A DNA stretch of 64,000 bases from Rhizobium sp. BG4 (GTDB taxonomy: Bacteria > Pseudomonadota > Alphaproteobacteria > Rhizobiales > Rhizobiaceae), in the NCBI RefSeq assembly GCF_016864575.1, contig NZ_CP044127.1, forward strand, positions 620,001 to 684,000, read 5' to 3'. The notes under the pieces were generated by a model. That model was not told where the DNA came from. It worked only from the letters and a program-made list of their open reading frames with translations, and made no database searches. The position numbers and the translations under genes are program-made. Positions 16,873 to 26,084 of this stretch are shown one piece after another; position 1 is the first letter of the stretch, and every line of letters starts with the position of its first letter.

Positions 16873-17820
16873 TTACCGCGCCGGCTTCTGGCCTCCCGCT
16901 GCGGTGATGACACCGACAATGATGAGGCCGGTGAGTAGCAGGCGTATGCCTGCGCTGACGCCAAAGGTGTTCAGCATCGTCAGCAACAACACGAGAAAAA
17001 GCGCCGCACCCCAGATGCCGGGAACATTCGCCTTGCCGCCGGCCACGGACGTGCCGCCGATGACGACCACCGCAATGGACGACAGCAGGTATTCATTGCC
17101 GATATCAACATTGGCACCGCGGAAATAGCCGGCCAGCAGTGCGCCGTTCAATCCCCCGAGCATGCCAGACAGGGTATATGTCAAAAAGCGGATGCGGCCG
17201 ACATTGACGCCGGCGAGCCATGCGGCGCGGATATTCTGCCCGATTGCCAGGACGGACCGGCCATAGATCATGCGGTTTAGGGCAATCGAAGCGCCCACCG
17301 TGAAGAGCACCGTGAACATAGCCAGTACCGGAAAGCCAAGAATCTGGATGTTGGTGAACTCGGCAAAGCCAGGCGGCGGCTTGATTTGCAGCCCGCGGCC
17401 ATAGCTGATGTCGATCGATTGGATGATGAAGCTTGCCGACAGCGTCGCGATGATCGGTGGGATGCGCAAGGCCCAGATCAGCAGATAGTTCGCAACCCCT
17501 ACCGCAGCGCCGCTGGCGAGCGCCGCCAGCAGGCCGATCACGATCATGCTGTCCTGCCCGTCCATCGTCTTCATGGCGACGGCACTGGCGAGACCGATAT
17601 TGGCCGGCAGCGAGAGATCGACATTGCCGGGACCAAGTGTGATGACGAACATCTGGCCGATACCGACGATGACCATGAACACGGCGAGCGAGAGTGCTGC
17701 CGTGATCATACCGCCGGCACCGTAGCCGCCGGTAAAGGCGATCGTCGCCACCCAGGCGGCCAATGCGCCCATAAAGGACCAGATCCAGGGCTTTGCAGCA
17801 AGAGCCTTCAAACGCGCCAT
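16873..17820 (-). CDS. CUT2-type sugar ABC transporter permease 2 (315 aa)
   Basis: An RbsC-like inner-membrane permease with about eight to ten hydrophobic helices (WSFMGALAAWVATIAFTGG, LAVFMVIVGIGQMFVITLG, GFPVLAMFTVLFTVGASIAL). It carries the family stretches GPGNVDLSLPANIGLASAV and VVVIGGTSVAGGKANVPGIW. GGAGG precedes the ATG, which lies one base after the stop of the first permease gene. The pair should form a heterodimeric channel with the ATPase and binding protein encoded upstream. Confidence 0.92.
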   Translation of the reverse strand: MARLKALAAKPWIWSFMGALAAWVATIAFTGGYGAGGMITAALSLAVFMVIVGIGQMFVITLGPGNVDLSLPANIGLASAVAMKTMDGQDSMIVIGLLAALASGAAVGVANYLLIWALRIPPIIATLSASFIIQSIDISYGRGLQIKPPPGFAEFTNIQILGFPVLAMFTVLFTVGASIALNRMIYGRSVLAIGQNIRAAWLAGVNVGRIRFLTYTLSGMLGGLNGALLAGYFRGANVDIGNEYLLSSIAVVVIGGTSVAGGKANVPGIWGAALFLVLLLTMLNTFGVSAGIRLLLTGLIIVGVITAAGGQKPAR

Positions 17821-17821
17821 A

Positions 17822-18799
17822 TTACGCCTCCTTGCGGCTGATGAGAGCACGCGCTGCAAGCACGATGATGAGGATCGCACCGTTTGCCGCGACCTGCCAA
17901 TCCGGCGGAATATGCATGAAGGTCAGCAGCGATGACGCCGCAAGCGCGAGCGTCAGCGCGCCTATGACGGCACCAATCGGCGATACGCGCCCGCCCATGA
18001 ATTCGCCTCCGCCGAGAATGACGCCTGCGATCGACAAGAGCGTGTAACCATTCCCGATATTGGCATCTCCCGACGAGGTGATCCCGATCAGCGTCAGCCC
18101 CGAGAGGAGGCCAAAGCAGCCGGCAAGCGCAAAAAGCGTGACCTTGGTGCGCAACAGAGACCATCCGGCGCGTGCAAGCGCTGCCGGATTGCCGCCCGAT
18201 CCGCGCAAGATCACGCCATAGGAGGTGCGCATCAGCCCGAAATAGACGATCAGGGCGATGATCACGGCAGCAACGATTGGAAAGGGAACAATGGGCGGCT
18301 TGAAGGATGTGATCGCCTGCAGCCAGTCCGGCGCCTTGCCACCTGGCTTCGGCAGGACCAGGATCGCCAGCCCCTGCCAAACGAAGCTCATGCCCAGCGT
18401 CACGACGATCGATGGCAGGTTTCGCAGGTGGATCAATGCCCCCAGTAATGCATAGATACCAATGGATCCAAGCAGAATGGCGATGCCGAGAAGCGGCGCA
18501 TCGCGCAGCCAAGTCGCAGTGACGCAACCGACGAAACCGACAAAAGTGCCAATCGAAAGATCGAGCTCGTTGCCGGCGATCACGAACATCTGCGCGATGG
18601 TCGCAAGCGCAATCGGAATAGCGAGGTTCAGCATGAGACTGAAGCCGAAATAGGAAATCGCGCGCGGATTGAGCCAAGCGATCGCCATCAGCACGAGCGC
18701 GAGCGACAGTGCCGGCAGCATGGCGCGCAAGGCCCTCGTCCTGCCGGCGCTATTGCGGGCCGCACGCGTGACGGAACGGTCGAGCGAAACGAAAGTCAT
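17822..18799 (-). CDS. CUT2-type sugar ABC transporter permease 1 (325 aa)
   Basis: A second RbsC-like permease: LPALSLALVLMAIAWLNPRA, IAQMFVIAGNELDLSIGTFV (the conserved G-x-x-DLS-G segment), YGVILRGSGGNPAALARAGW and GVILGGGEFMGGRVSPIGAV. It starts one base after the ATPase stop and ends one base before the second permease, so the three genes are tightly packed. Substrate specificity cannot be read from the sequence. Confidence 0.92.
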   Translation of the reverse strand: MTFVSLDRSVTRAARNSAGRTRALRAMLPALSLALVLMAIAWLNPRAISYFGFSLMLNLAIPIALATIAQMFVIAGNELDLSIGTFVGFVGCVTATWLRDAPLLGIAILLGSIGIYALLGALIHLRNLPSIVVTLGMSFVWQGLAILVLPKPGGKAPDWLQAITSFKPPIVPFPIVAAVIIALIVYFGLMRTSYGVILRGSGGNPAALARAGWSLLRTKVTLFALAGCFGLLSGLTLIGITSSGDANIGNGYTLLSIAGVILGGGEFMGGRVSPIGAVIGALTLALAASSLLTFMHIPPDWQVAANGAILIIVLAARALISRKEA

Positions 18800-18800
18800 C

Positions 18801-20285
18801 CTAATGCACCTCGGCGAAGGAGGATTGAATGATCTTCTCCTCGGTCAGCTCGTCACGCGTCAGGTTAGCGACGATGCGACCGTTCTTGAAGACATAAACG
18901 TGATGGCAGTTGTCGAGTTCTTCCGTCTCGGTCGTATACCAGATGAAGGTACGACCGTTTGCCGCTTCCCGGCGGATGAGATCATAGACCTCGAGCTTGG
19001 TGCCTATATCGACGCCGCGCATCGGATCGTCCATCAAAATGATATCCGCATCGGAACCGAGAGCACGCGCAAACAGTGCCTTCTGCTGGTTTCCGCCTGA
19101 AAGCGACACGATATTGTTGCTCATGTCCGGCGTGCGGATGCCAATACGGCTCTTCCAGATCTCCGCCAACTCGGCTTCGCGTTTCGGCGAGATCAGCAAC
19201 CGGTCGCACAGCCGCTTCAGCGAGCGGATACCGATGTTCTCGGCAATCGACCACTGCGGAAAAATGCCATCCGATTGCCTGTCTCCGGCAACAAGGGCCA
19301 CAGGTGCCGTCACCTCGACACCGGTTGTTCCGCGGTTGGCTGCTTTGAATATCGAAAGCAACAAGTCGGTCTGCCCATGACCTGCAAGTCCGGCAAGGCC
19401 GATGATCGAGCCGGCCCGGGCGACGAGTTGCGTGCCATCCTTTTGCTGGGCGGGCTTCGCCCTCACACGCGGCGCGCCTGCCGGTTGGACGGATGCAACC
19501 ACCTGCGCCGAAATCTTTCCCCGGTGCGCGGCGCCGCCCATGGTGGCGACCAGCCTATCCCGGTCGTACGCACCGGCCAGATCAGTTGCGACGACCTTGC
19601 CGTCGCGCATGACGACGATCCGGTCTGAGTTCTGCAGCACTTCGCCGAGCACATGGGAGATCAGGATGCAACTTCCTCCCCCCGCCACAAACCGCCGGAC
19701 GAAGGCAAGCAGCTGTCCGGCAGTGTGGGCGTCAAGCGAAGAGGTCGGCTCGTCCAGAATGACGAGATTCAGCGGATCCTCCGTTACCGTGAAAGCCCGG
19801 GCAACCTCGACCATCTGGCGTCGGCCGATCGAGAGATCCGCCACGACATCGGAAGCATCGATGCCATGGTCGGGAAATATCTCGTCGAGGCTAGCGGTAA
19901 TGAGCGACGCGGCTCGCTGGTGCCAGCCGAAGCCACGCAACGCAGGATGATTGATCCGGGTGTTTTCAGCGACCGAGAGATTGGGACAAAGCGAAAGCTC
20001 CTGGAAGACGCAGCGGACCCCAACCTTTTGTGCCCTGGCAACCGAATAATGCTCCTCGACCGTCCCAGCAATCGTCATCCGGCCGCGGTCGATCGTCAAC
20101 GTTCCCGCAAGCATGTTCATCAGCGTCGACTTGCCGGCGCCGTTATGGCCGACAAGCCCGACACACTCGCCGGGATTGACCTGGAAATCCACGCCATCAA
20201 GTGCCCTCACGGCGCCGAAATGCTTTTCGGCGCCGCTCAGGCTGACAATGGGCCGGGTGTCCTCAGCCGGTGCTGGCACCATCAC
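18801..20285 (-). CDS. CUT2-type sugar ABC transporter ATP-binding protein (494 aa)
   Basis: Two fused ATPase domains as in RbsA/XylG. The first has Walker A GHNGAGKST, signature LSIGRRQMVEVARA and Walker B LVILDEPTSSLD. The second has a degenerate Walker A region (GLAGHGQTDLLLSIF), signature SGGNQQKALFARAL and Walker B ADIILMDDPMRGVD. The start is a GTG at 20285 (or the next ATG) that overlaps the stop of the binding-protein gene by 4 bp, indicating coupled translation. It energises import through the two permeases downstream. Confidence 0.93.
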   Translation of the reverse strand: MMVPAPAEDTRPIVSLSGAEKHFGAVRALDGVDFQVNPGECVGLVGHNGAGKSTLMNMLAGTLTIDRGRMTIAGTVEEHYSVARAQKVGVRCVFQELSLCPNLSVAENTRINHPALRGFGWHQRAASLITASLDEIFPDHGIDASDVVADLSIGRRQMVEVARAFTVTEDPLNLVILDEPTSSLDAHTAGQLLAFVRRFVAGGGSCILISHVLGEVLQNSDRIVVMRDGKVVATDLAGAYDRDRLVATMGGAAHRGKISAQVVASVQPAGAPRVRAKPAQQKDGTQLVARAGSIIGLAGLAGHGQTDLLLSIFKAANRGTTGVEVTAPVALVAGDRQSDGIFPQWSIAENIGIRSLKRLCDRLLISPKREAELAEIWKSRIGIRTPDMSNNIVSLSGGNQQKALFARALGSDADIILMDDPMRGVDIGTKLEVYDLIRREAANGRTFIWYTTETEELDNCHHVYVFKNGRIVANLTRDELTEEKIIQSSFAEVH

Positions 20286-21295
20286 TTGATGTTAGCCTTG
20301 ATAGCTTTCATCGCATCGTCCTGCGTGTATTCGGTGGTGGCGACGCTACCAGCCGGGATATCCGCCAGATGCTTCTCAAAATCGTCCTGAGTAAAGGCGA
20401 GATAGGGCACTAGAAGATCGTGCGGAATGTCCTTGCGGCCATCGAGGACCTGTTGCGCTACCCAGAAGGCCAGCGTTGAAACGCCGGGAGCGATCGACGC
20501 CGACCAGGTGGTGTAACCATCCTTGGCCTTCTGCTCTTTCCACCATTGCAGCTCATCCTGCCGATTGCCCATGATGATGGTCGGACGCGGCTTGCCGGCT
20601 GCCGCAAAGGCCTGCGCGGCACCATAGCCGTCGCCGCCCTGTGTAACGACGCCGATGATGTCCGGCAGAGAAGGCAGGACGGTCGCCACGGCCTTCTGTG
20701 CGGTGGTCTGGTCCCAGTTGCCCGTCACAGAGCTGACGATCTTGAATTCCGGATGAGCGGCGACGCCCTCCTGCAGACCCTTGTGAATGGAATCGTCGAT
20801 GGATGTGCCTGCCAGCCCGCGGATCTCAAGCAGGTTTCCACCATTAGGGTGGAGCTTCTTCATCTGCTCGATTTCTTGCTTGCCCATGTCCTCGAAGTCA
20901 ACGACGACACGGTAGGCGCAGGGCTCGTTGACGATACCATCGAAGGAAACGACGACGATACCTGCATCGCAAGCCTGCTTGACGGCGCCGTTCAGCGCAT
21001 CCGGCGAAGCCGCATTGATGACGATGGCATCATATCCCTGCAGGATCAGATTCTGTAGCTGCGCTGCCTGGGTCGGCACCTCCTGATCCGCCGTCGTAAA
21101 GACGTCGGCGGCGCCGACGATCTTATCGGCAACGGCTTTCTTGGTGACGATGTCATAGCTCTTCAGCATCGCCTGTCGCCAGGAATTGCCAGCGTAGTTG
21201 TTCGAGAACGCGATCTTCTTTCCGCTGGTATCAGCAAGAGCCGTGCCCGATGCAAGCAGCGCTGCAAGGCCGGCGAGTACGAAAATTTTATGCAT
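20282..21295 (-). CDS. Periplasmic sugar-binding protein of CUT2 ABC transporter (337 aa)
   Basis: A signal peptide (MHKIFVLAGLAALLASGTAL, cleavage after ALA) precedes a type I periplasmic fold of the ribose-binding (Peripla_BP_4) group: KIAFSNNYAGNSWRQAMLKS, QLQNLILQGYDAIVINAASP, IVVVSFDGIVNEPCAYRVVV, VVTQGGDGYGAAQAF. GGGAGG lies upstream of the ATG at 21295. It delivers the ligand to the permeases encoded downstream. The neighbouring lactonase and tautomerase genes suggest a sugar or sugar-acid catabolic context. Confidence 0.92.
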   Translation of the reverse strand: MHKIFVLAGLAALLASGTALADTSGKKIAFSNNYAGNSWRQAMLKSYDIVTKKAVADKIVGAADVFTTADQEVPTQAAQLQNLILQGYDAIVINAASPDALNGAVKQACDAGIVVVSFDGIVNEPCAYRVVVDFEDMGKQEIEQMKKLHPNGGNLLEIRGLAGTSIDDSIHKGLQEGVAAHPEFKIVSSVTGNWDQTTAQKAVATVLPSLPDIIGVVTQGGDGYGAAQAFAAAGKPRPTIIMGNRQDELQWWKEQKAKDGYTTWSASIAPGVSTLAFWVAQQVLDGRKDIPHDLLVPYLAFTQDDFEKHLADIPAGSVATTEYTQDDAMKAIKANIK

Positions 21296-21437
21296 TTCAA
21301 TCCTCCCAATTTGTTCGCATTGAGCGAAAGGCTCTTCCCCCGGTTCCGGCCCTCCGGCAACCGTCATCCGGATGCCGAGGCATCCGTGGCGCCGATCCTC
21401 CATCGACGGCCATTCCTGCTAGCCGGTTTCCCGGACT

Positions 21438-22321
21438 TCAGAACAGTCTCAACCCCGGCACGCGCACCCTCAGTCTATGCAGCGAACTCGAAGCAGTAAT
21501 ATAAAGGCTTTTCAAGTCATCGTCTCCGAAGGCAAAGTTGGCCGTCGGCTCCGGCGTGCGGATGATGCCGAGCGTATGGCCAGACGGGTCAAAGACGTGG
21601 ATGCCGCCCGGTCCGCAGCAATAGATATTGCCGCAGCTATCGATCTTCATGCCATCGGGCGCGCCCGGTTCCTCACCTTTGGTCTCGGCCCACACGGCGC
21701 CTCCCGACAGCTCGCCCCGCGGCGAGATGTTGAAGACGCGGATATGCTGGCGCTCCGTGTCGTTGATGAAGAGACGCGATTCATCAAGGGAAAAACAAAG
21801 TCCATTCGGCTGGGCGAAATCGTCGATAAGCAGGGTCAGGTTCGAACCGTCGGGGTCGACCCGATACACGCCTTGAAAGGCGAGATCCTGCGGCCGCGGC
21901 ACGCCGTAATATTCCATGCGCCCGAACGTTGGGTCGGTGAAATAGATCGCTCCGCCCGTCGCAACGACGATATCGTTCGGGCTGTTCAGCTCCTTGTCCT
22001 TGTAGTGCGTGGCAATGATGCTGGTCGAACCGTCGCGCTCGAGGCGCGAAACACGGCTCGTTGCATGTTCGCAGGTGAGAAGACGTCCTTGCCGGTCGAG
22101 TGTATTGCCGTTCGCCTTGTGGCTCGGCCGCCGGAAATCCTCGATGATGCCGTTGGGCGGCGGATATACATGCGGTTCTCAGGCATGTCGCTGAAGACAA
22201 GCCATTTTTCGTAGGGATGCCAAACTGGACCTTCGGTGAAGCCGAGCCCGCTTGCCAGCGTCTCCAAAGCCCCATCGCCGACGACATCCGCAAAACCGGG
22301 ATCACGCGCGCTTTTCGCCAT
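21438..22321 (-). pseudogene. SMP-30/gluconolactonase-like lactonase with one frameshift
   Basis: The N-terminal frame (start at 22321) reads LASGLGFTEGPVWHPYEKWL, VFSDMPENRMYIRRP and then leaves frame. The next frame continues NGIIEDFRRPSHKANGNTLD, RQGRLLTCEHATSRVSRLER, LNSPNDIVVATGGAIYFTDP and PDGMKIDSCGNIYCCGPGGI to the stop at 21438. These are the standard blades and metal-binding positions of SMP-30 family lactonases (E..GP, N..D, SPND, D.MK.D). A single lost base near 22170 accounts for the break. It starts 3 bp after the tautomerase stop and belongs to the transporter locus. Confidence 0.85.
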
Positions 22322-22324
22322 ATC

Positions 22325-22516
22325 TCAGCTCTTGGTCGCCTTGACGGTCTTTCCGGCGACGTACCAATCCGTGTCGGCAACATCCTCGAAAACGACCCAG
22401 ATCGCTTCCTTGGGCAGCTCCGCCACCTCGCTGACCGCCTCGGTGACACGCCGCGCGATCTCGTTCTTGCGGTCCTGAGAATGTCCTTTGAGTATCTGAA
22501 TATTGACGAAGGGCAT
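22325..22516 (-). CDS. 4-oxalocrotonate tautomerase family protein (63 aa)
   Basis: A short enzyme beginning Met-Pro-Phe-Val-Asn-Ile; Pro2, exposed after Met removal, is the catalytic base of this family. The typical GHSQDRKNEIARRVTEAVSE and WVVFEDVADTDWYVAGK segments follow, and length matches (about 62). The start at 22516 is fixed by the N-terminal proline. It directly precedes the SMP-30 gene and presumably acts on the same carbon source. Confidence 0.9.
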   Translation of the reverse strand: MPFVNIQILKGHSQDRKNEIARRVTEAVSEVAELPKEAIWVVFEDVADTDWYVAGKTVKATKS

Positions 22517-22627
22517 AAGGTGTTCTCCCAACATTCTTATCATTGTGCCGACAGTAAGCCACGGATGCGGAATATCCCGCTACGCACGAAGACGCAGAAC
22601 GGAGTGTGTATTCGCACAGTCTACCCG

Positions 22628-23368
22628 CTATTCTTTCCGGGTTGCGGTCTGTGCGAGCCACGCATCAAGGCTTTCCTGGGCCCGCCGCAGCGCATCGGCA
22701 TTAATAAGGCCGCGCGCGAGCGCGAGGCAAATTGCCCGCGTTCTCGAGTTGAACAGAGAACCGCCCTCACCCGCGCCCTCCTCGGGCACGGCGACGCCAA
22801 GCTTTTCGTAAAGATGACGAATGCGCGCCTGCGCACCGCGTGTGGAGAGGCCACGCCGCGTGGCGATCGCCTTGTCGGTCAGCCCGAGCGCGACGTCGAG
22901 CAAGCTCTCATATTCGCTGTCGGTGATCCCTTCCAGCCGATCCTGCACCCGATGCTGAATGCCTCTGACTTCCCGGTCGATGATGCAGTGTCCCTCGGCG
23001 AAGACCCCTCGCAACGCCGACCGCATGCCCTCCTCCGAGGCCGATTTTAACACATAGCCGTAGACCGTGCCGGGCGGCACGATGCGCGCGACACCGCGCA
23101 CATAGGATTCGTCGGCAAAGTTCGACCAGAAAAGAATATGAGTATCGGCGCGCCGGTGCCAGATCGAGCGTGCGACCTCGATGCCGGTTGCCTTCGGCAA
23201 CTGCAGATCAAGCACGACATAAGGCGGCTCCCGGTTACGGGCGAGATCCATCGCCACATCACCGCGGCCGGTTTCGATGACCTCGACATTGCCGGGCCAG
23301 AGGTGTTCGATGATATTGCGCACGAAGGCCCGATGTAGCCCGTCATCTTCAGCGACCATCACCAGCAT
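22628..23368 (-). CDS. Two-component response regulator with HTH output (246 aa)
   Basis: A receiver domain (residues 1-125: MLVMVAEDDG, VVLDLQLPKATG with phosphoacceptor Asp54, YGYVLKSASEEG with the conserved Lys) is followed by a helical DNA-binding domain (LTDKAIATRRGLSTRGAQAR, IRHLYEKLGVAVPE) like NarL/LuxR outputs but diverged. Its ATG follows the stop of the histidine kinase without a gap. It probably controls the catabolic/transport genes immediately downstream. Confidence 0.88.
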   Translation of the reverse strand: MLVMVAEDDGLHRAFVRNIIEHLWPGNVEVIETGRGDVAMDLARNREPPYVVLDLQLPKATGIEVARSIWHRRADTHILFWSNFADESYVRGVARIVPPGTVYGYVLKSASEEGMRSALRGVFAEGHCIIDREVRGIQHRVQDRLEGITDSEYESLLDVALGLTDKAIATRRGLSTRGAQARIRHLYEKLGVAVPEEGAGEGGSLFNSRTRAICLALARGLINADALRRAQESLDAWLAQTATRKE

Positions 23369-24646
23369 TTAGAGGCTCTCCATCGCAGCTGGCGCGATTT
23401 CGGGCGGCAGCGTTCCGGCAAAGACCGATTCGCCGGCAAGTGGCACTTCGAGCGCCACCCGTGTGCCGGCCTTACGGCCGGAGCGGCCGATACGCAACCG
23501 CGCGCCGATCAGGTCGGCGCGCGTGTGCATATGGCCAATGCCGCCGCTCGCCTGCGGATCGACGCGGAAACAGCCCGATCCGTCATCGGAAACGATTACC
23601 CGCAGCAGCGCCGGTGTCGATTCGACGCGCACCTCGATGCAGCCAGGCGTTGCGTGCTTGACAGCATTGTTGATCGCTTCCTGCGCAATACGGTATATCG
23701 CCGTCAGTGTCCGCTCAGGCAGGTCATCGGCTGCACCGCCGCTCGTATCATGGATGTTCACTGCAATCGATGGTGTGGCCCGGCTGACGCTCCGGTTAAG
23801 ATGCGCCTCTATTGCATCGCGCAGACCGAACAGTTCGAGGACGCTCGGCCGCATGTCATCGACGATGTGGCGCAGTTCCGTCAGGCAATTGACGATTTCC
23901 CGCTCGAGTTCGGCAAGCTGCCCGGCTCCGGCAACACCATGGCGATGAAGCGCCGACACCTGACGCACCACCCGGGACAGGTCTGCAAGCGTTTGGTCGT
24001 GCAGGTCCATCGCAATGCGCCGCCGTTCCCGCTCCATGCCTTCGGTCAGCCGCGAAGCCCCGACGCGTAAAAGTTCCTCGCGATTGCGTGCCGTGCTTTC
24101 GGCCAGCATGGCGCGGTGCGCCTCCTCGCTCTGGATCAGGGCGAAGATATAGGGAGCAATGAATTCCGCACATTGCTGGGCGATCTCCAGATCGGCGGGG
24201 GTGTAGCAGCCCGGTTCATGGCGGCTGATGTTGAGCGCGCCGATGATGTCGCCCCGTGCGCGCAACGGCACGATGATACGGCTGCGGAGCTTCGCGGCAA
24301 AGATTGGTTCGTCGAGCGCACCGACGAAATGAAACCGCTGATCGTGCAGCGCGTCGTCGGTCAAAAGAAAGGGCAGCTCGCCTCTGAGCACCGCGCGTAC
24401 CGGGCTCAGCTCGACCGGCGGCGGACTGAGCACCAGTTCGCTCCAACTCGTCTGGCAGCCGGTCTCATAACAGATGTGACTGCGACCCTCGTTCAGAAGT
24501 ATCGCGACGTCGATATGGTCGTGCGGCAACAGCCTGCCGATCTCGACTGCCGTTGCGCGAAACGCTGTCCCCGGATCCATGTGTCCGGCAAAGGCCCTGG
24601 AGATCGCCAGCAGCCGATCGACAAGTTCAGCGTCGTTTCCGATCAT
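23369..24646 (-). CDS. GAF-domain histidine kinase of NarX/DegS type (425 aa)
   Basis: A cytosolic sensor: GAF domain at about residues 20-170 (RGDIIGALNISRHEPGCYTP), then a HisKA_3 dimerisation segment with phosphoacceptor His216 in RRRIAMDLHDQTLADLSRVV. A C-terminal ATPase follows (EAINNAVKHATPG, VIVSDDGSGCF, GGIGHMHTRADLIGARL). There are no membrane helices, so the signal is intracellular. It is co-transcribed with the response regulator. Confidence 0.92.
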   Translation of the reverse strand: MIGNDAELVDRLLAISRAFAGHMDPGTAFRATAVEIGRLLPHDHIDVAILLNEGRSHICYETGCQTSWSELVLSPPPVELSPVRAVLRGELPFLLTDDALHDQRFHFVGALDEPIFAAKLRSRIIVPLRARGDIIGALNISRHEPGCYTPADLEIAQQCAEFIAPYIFALIQSEEAHRAMLAESTARNREELLRVGASRLTEGMERERRRIAMDLHDQTLADLSRVVRQVSALHRHGVAGAGQLAELEREIVNCLTELRHIVDDMRPSVLELFGLRDAIEAHLNRSVSRATPSIAVNIHDTSGGAADDLPERTLTAIYRIAQEAINNAVKHATPGCIEVRVESTPALLRVIVSDDGSGCFRVDPQASGGIGHMHTRADLIGARLRIGRSGRKAGTRVALEVPLAGESVFAGTLPPEIAPAAMESL

Positions 24647-24820
24647 GCATTATCCTCCAACTCCGTTCTCCCGGCGAAGTCAGGCCGATGATGGCACCTT
24701 TCTATCGAGATTGCATCAGGTTGATTTTCCGGGTCGTGACATTGCCCGGCGAGAAGGCTGGGCTTTCGTCCCTAAAGCCGCCCAACGCGCGATCGGCCAC
24801 TCGATGTCGGCCCATCACGA
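24647..24820. other. Upstream region of the kinase/regulator operon
   Basis: This probably contains the promoter for the minus-strand kinase operon. I could not assign clear -35/-10 boxes. Confidence 0.3.
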
Positions 24821-25090
24821 ATGTTCGCCGCACGCGACTTTGCGGCCGAATTTAAAGCGGCCGACCGGGACGTGAAAGTTGAGGTTCGAGCGGCATTGTT
24901 GCTATTGGCCGACAAAGGCCCAAAGCTTGGTCGGCCGTCGGCCGATACCTTGAGGGACCAACTACGGCAATATGAAAGAGCTCCGTTTTGAAGCCGCTGA
25001 TGGGGAGCGGCGCGCGGCATTCGCATTTGATCCCGAGACAAAGGGCGCAATGGTAAAAGACCATGTCGATCGCGGGTACTTTTCTGCACG
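24821..25090 (+). pseudogene. RelE/HigB-like toxin remnant (phage Gp49-like)
   Basis: From the ATG at 24821 one frame reads ADRDVKVEVRAALLLLADKG and PKLGRPSADTLRD before stopping at 24991. From 24972 a second frame reads MKELRFEAADGERRAAFAFD. Together these are the consecutive conserved blocks of Gp49-like RelE toxins (LGRP..DTL..S...MKELR...DG..R.AFAFDP). The expected C-terminal block is lost and no antitoxin gene follows. A dead toxin. Confidence 0.7.
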
Positions 25091-25255
25091 TTTTGCCTTC
25101 ATGGTCTTCCCCGATGGAAGCGCTCTACCTCTATCTCCTAAGCCGCCGTCATCAATCGGCGGCGCTGCGAGCGCTTGTTGCCTCCTAAAAGTCCGTGCCA
25201 GCGACCGACCAGTCCTGCTCAAGCGGAGAGCGATATAACGACGTCCTGGATCGGT

Positions 25256-25591
25256 TTACTGGGCACCGCCGCCTTCTCGCCAATAACTGTCGATGATATT
25301 TTGGCCATTGTTGACGACCCGCTGACCCAGCTCTGGATCGCCGCCTTTCAGCGTATCGGGATCGCCGCCGCACAAGCGGACGAATGTCACCTGCTGAACC
25401 GTGAACATGAAATACTCCGTGCTGGTCGGGCCGAATTCCAGGCCGGCCTCCTTGAAACCGTCTGCGACCTCGGCAGCCGCGACGTCGATTGCCTTGAAGA
25501 CCTTGTCTAACATCGAACGCTCCGCCGCATTGCGGATCTCAAGGTATTTCCGCTGTTCGGGCGTCGGCGCGGAGCAGGTCTTTTCAGTCAT
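25256..25591 (-). CDS. Conserved-looking hypothetical protein (111 aa)
   Basis: I do not recognise this protein. It is soluble and acidic with a helical start (RKYLEIRNAAERSMLDKVFK) and a central YFMFTVQQVTFVRLCGGDPD segment. The start at 25591 (MTEKTCSAPT) is inferred; another ATG lies 12 bp upstream. It is divergent from the EutQ-like cupin gene with 73 bp between. Confidence 0.6.
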   Translation of the reverse strand: MTEKTCSAPTPEQRKYLEIRNAAERSMLDKVFKAIDVAAAEVADGFKEAGLEFGPTSTEYFMFTVQQVTFVRLCGGDPDTLKGGDPELGQRVVNNGQNIIDSYWREGGGAQ

Positions 25592-25664
25592 ACTTTTCTC
25601 CATAGGATCAGGTTGGCGTTACGAACGTTTGCACTATTTGATGGGGAAACGCAGGAGGTTGTAG

Positions 25665-26018
25665 ATGAAGGTCCGAAAGTTCAGCATGTCGGACGCGGAA
25701 CTCGTCAAATCACCCGGACAGGATGCCGACATTTATGTCGGAAACCTGGTGGACGAGAGAAACGGTGGCCCTGTCTCGATCGGCTATGGGCGGTACGCAC
25801 CCGGTCAGTCGCTGACCGAAACGATGGCCGTCGACGACACCATGATCGTGCTTGAGGGACGACTGTCTGTATCCACCAACGACGGAACGGTCACCGCGGG
25901 ACCCGGCGACATTGTTTACATGCCTAAGGGTCAATCCGTCACCATCACGACTGAGGGCGAAGGCGCGACGACGGCTTATGTGACCTATCCGCACTGGGCC
26001 GAGGCTCGAGACAGATGA
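25665..26018 (+). CDS. EutQ-like cupin protein (117 aa)
   Basis: A single cupin fold: VSIGYGRYAPGQSLTETMAV, DDTMIVLEGRLSVSTNDGTV, TAGPGDIVYMPKGQSVTITT. The pattern (tight G..LE turn, PGDIVYMPKG) is that of EutQ-like domains, although no other ethanolamine utilisation genes are present. AGGAGG lies 7 nt before the ATG. The ligand or reaction cannot be deduced. Confidence 0.8.
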   Translation: MKVRKFSMSDAELVKSPGQDADIYVGNLVDERNGGPVSIGYGRYAPGQSLTETMAVDDTMIVLEGRLSVSTNDGTVTAGPGDIVYMPKGQSVTITTEGEGATTAYVTYPHWAEARDR

Positions 26019-26084
26019 GGAAGACCTCCTGCCCTGCCGACAGGGCCTGCCCGGTTTTGCAGCCGCATAGCCCTATCCTATTCG

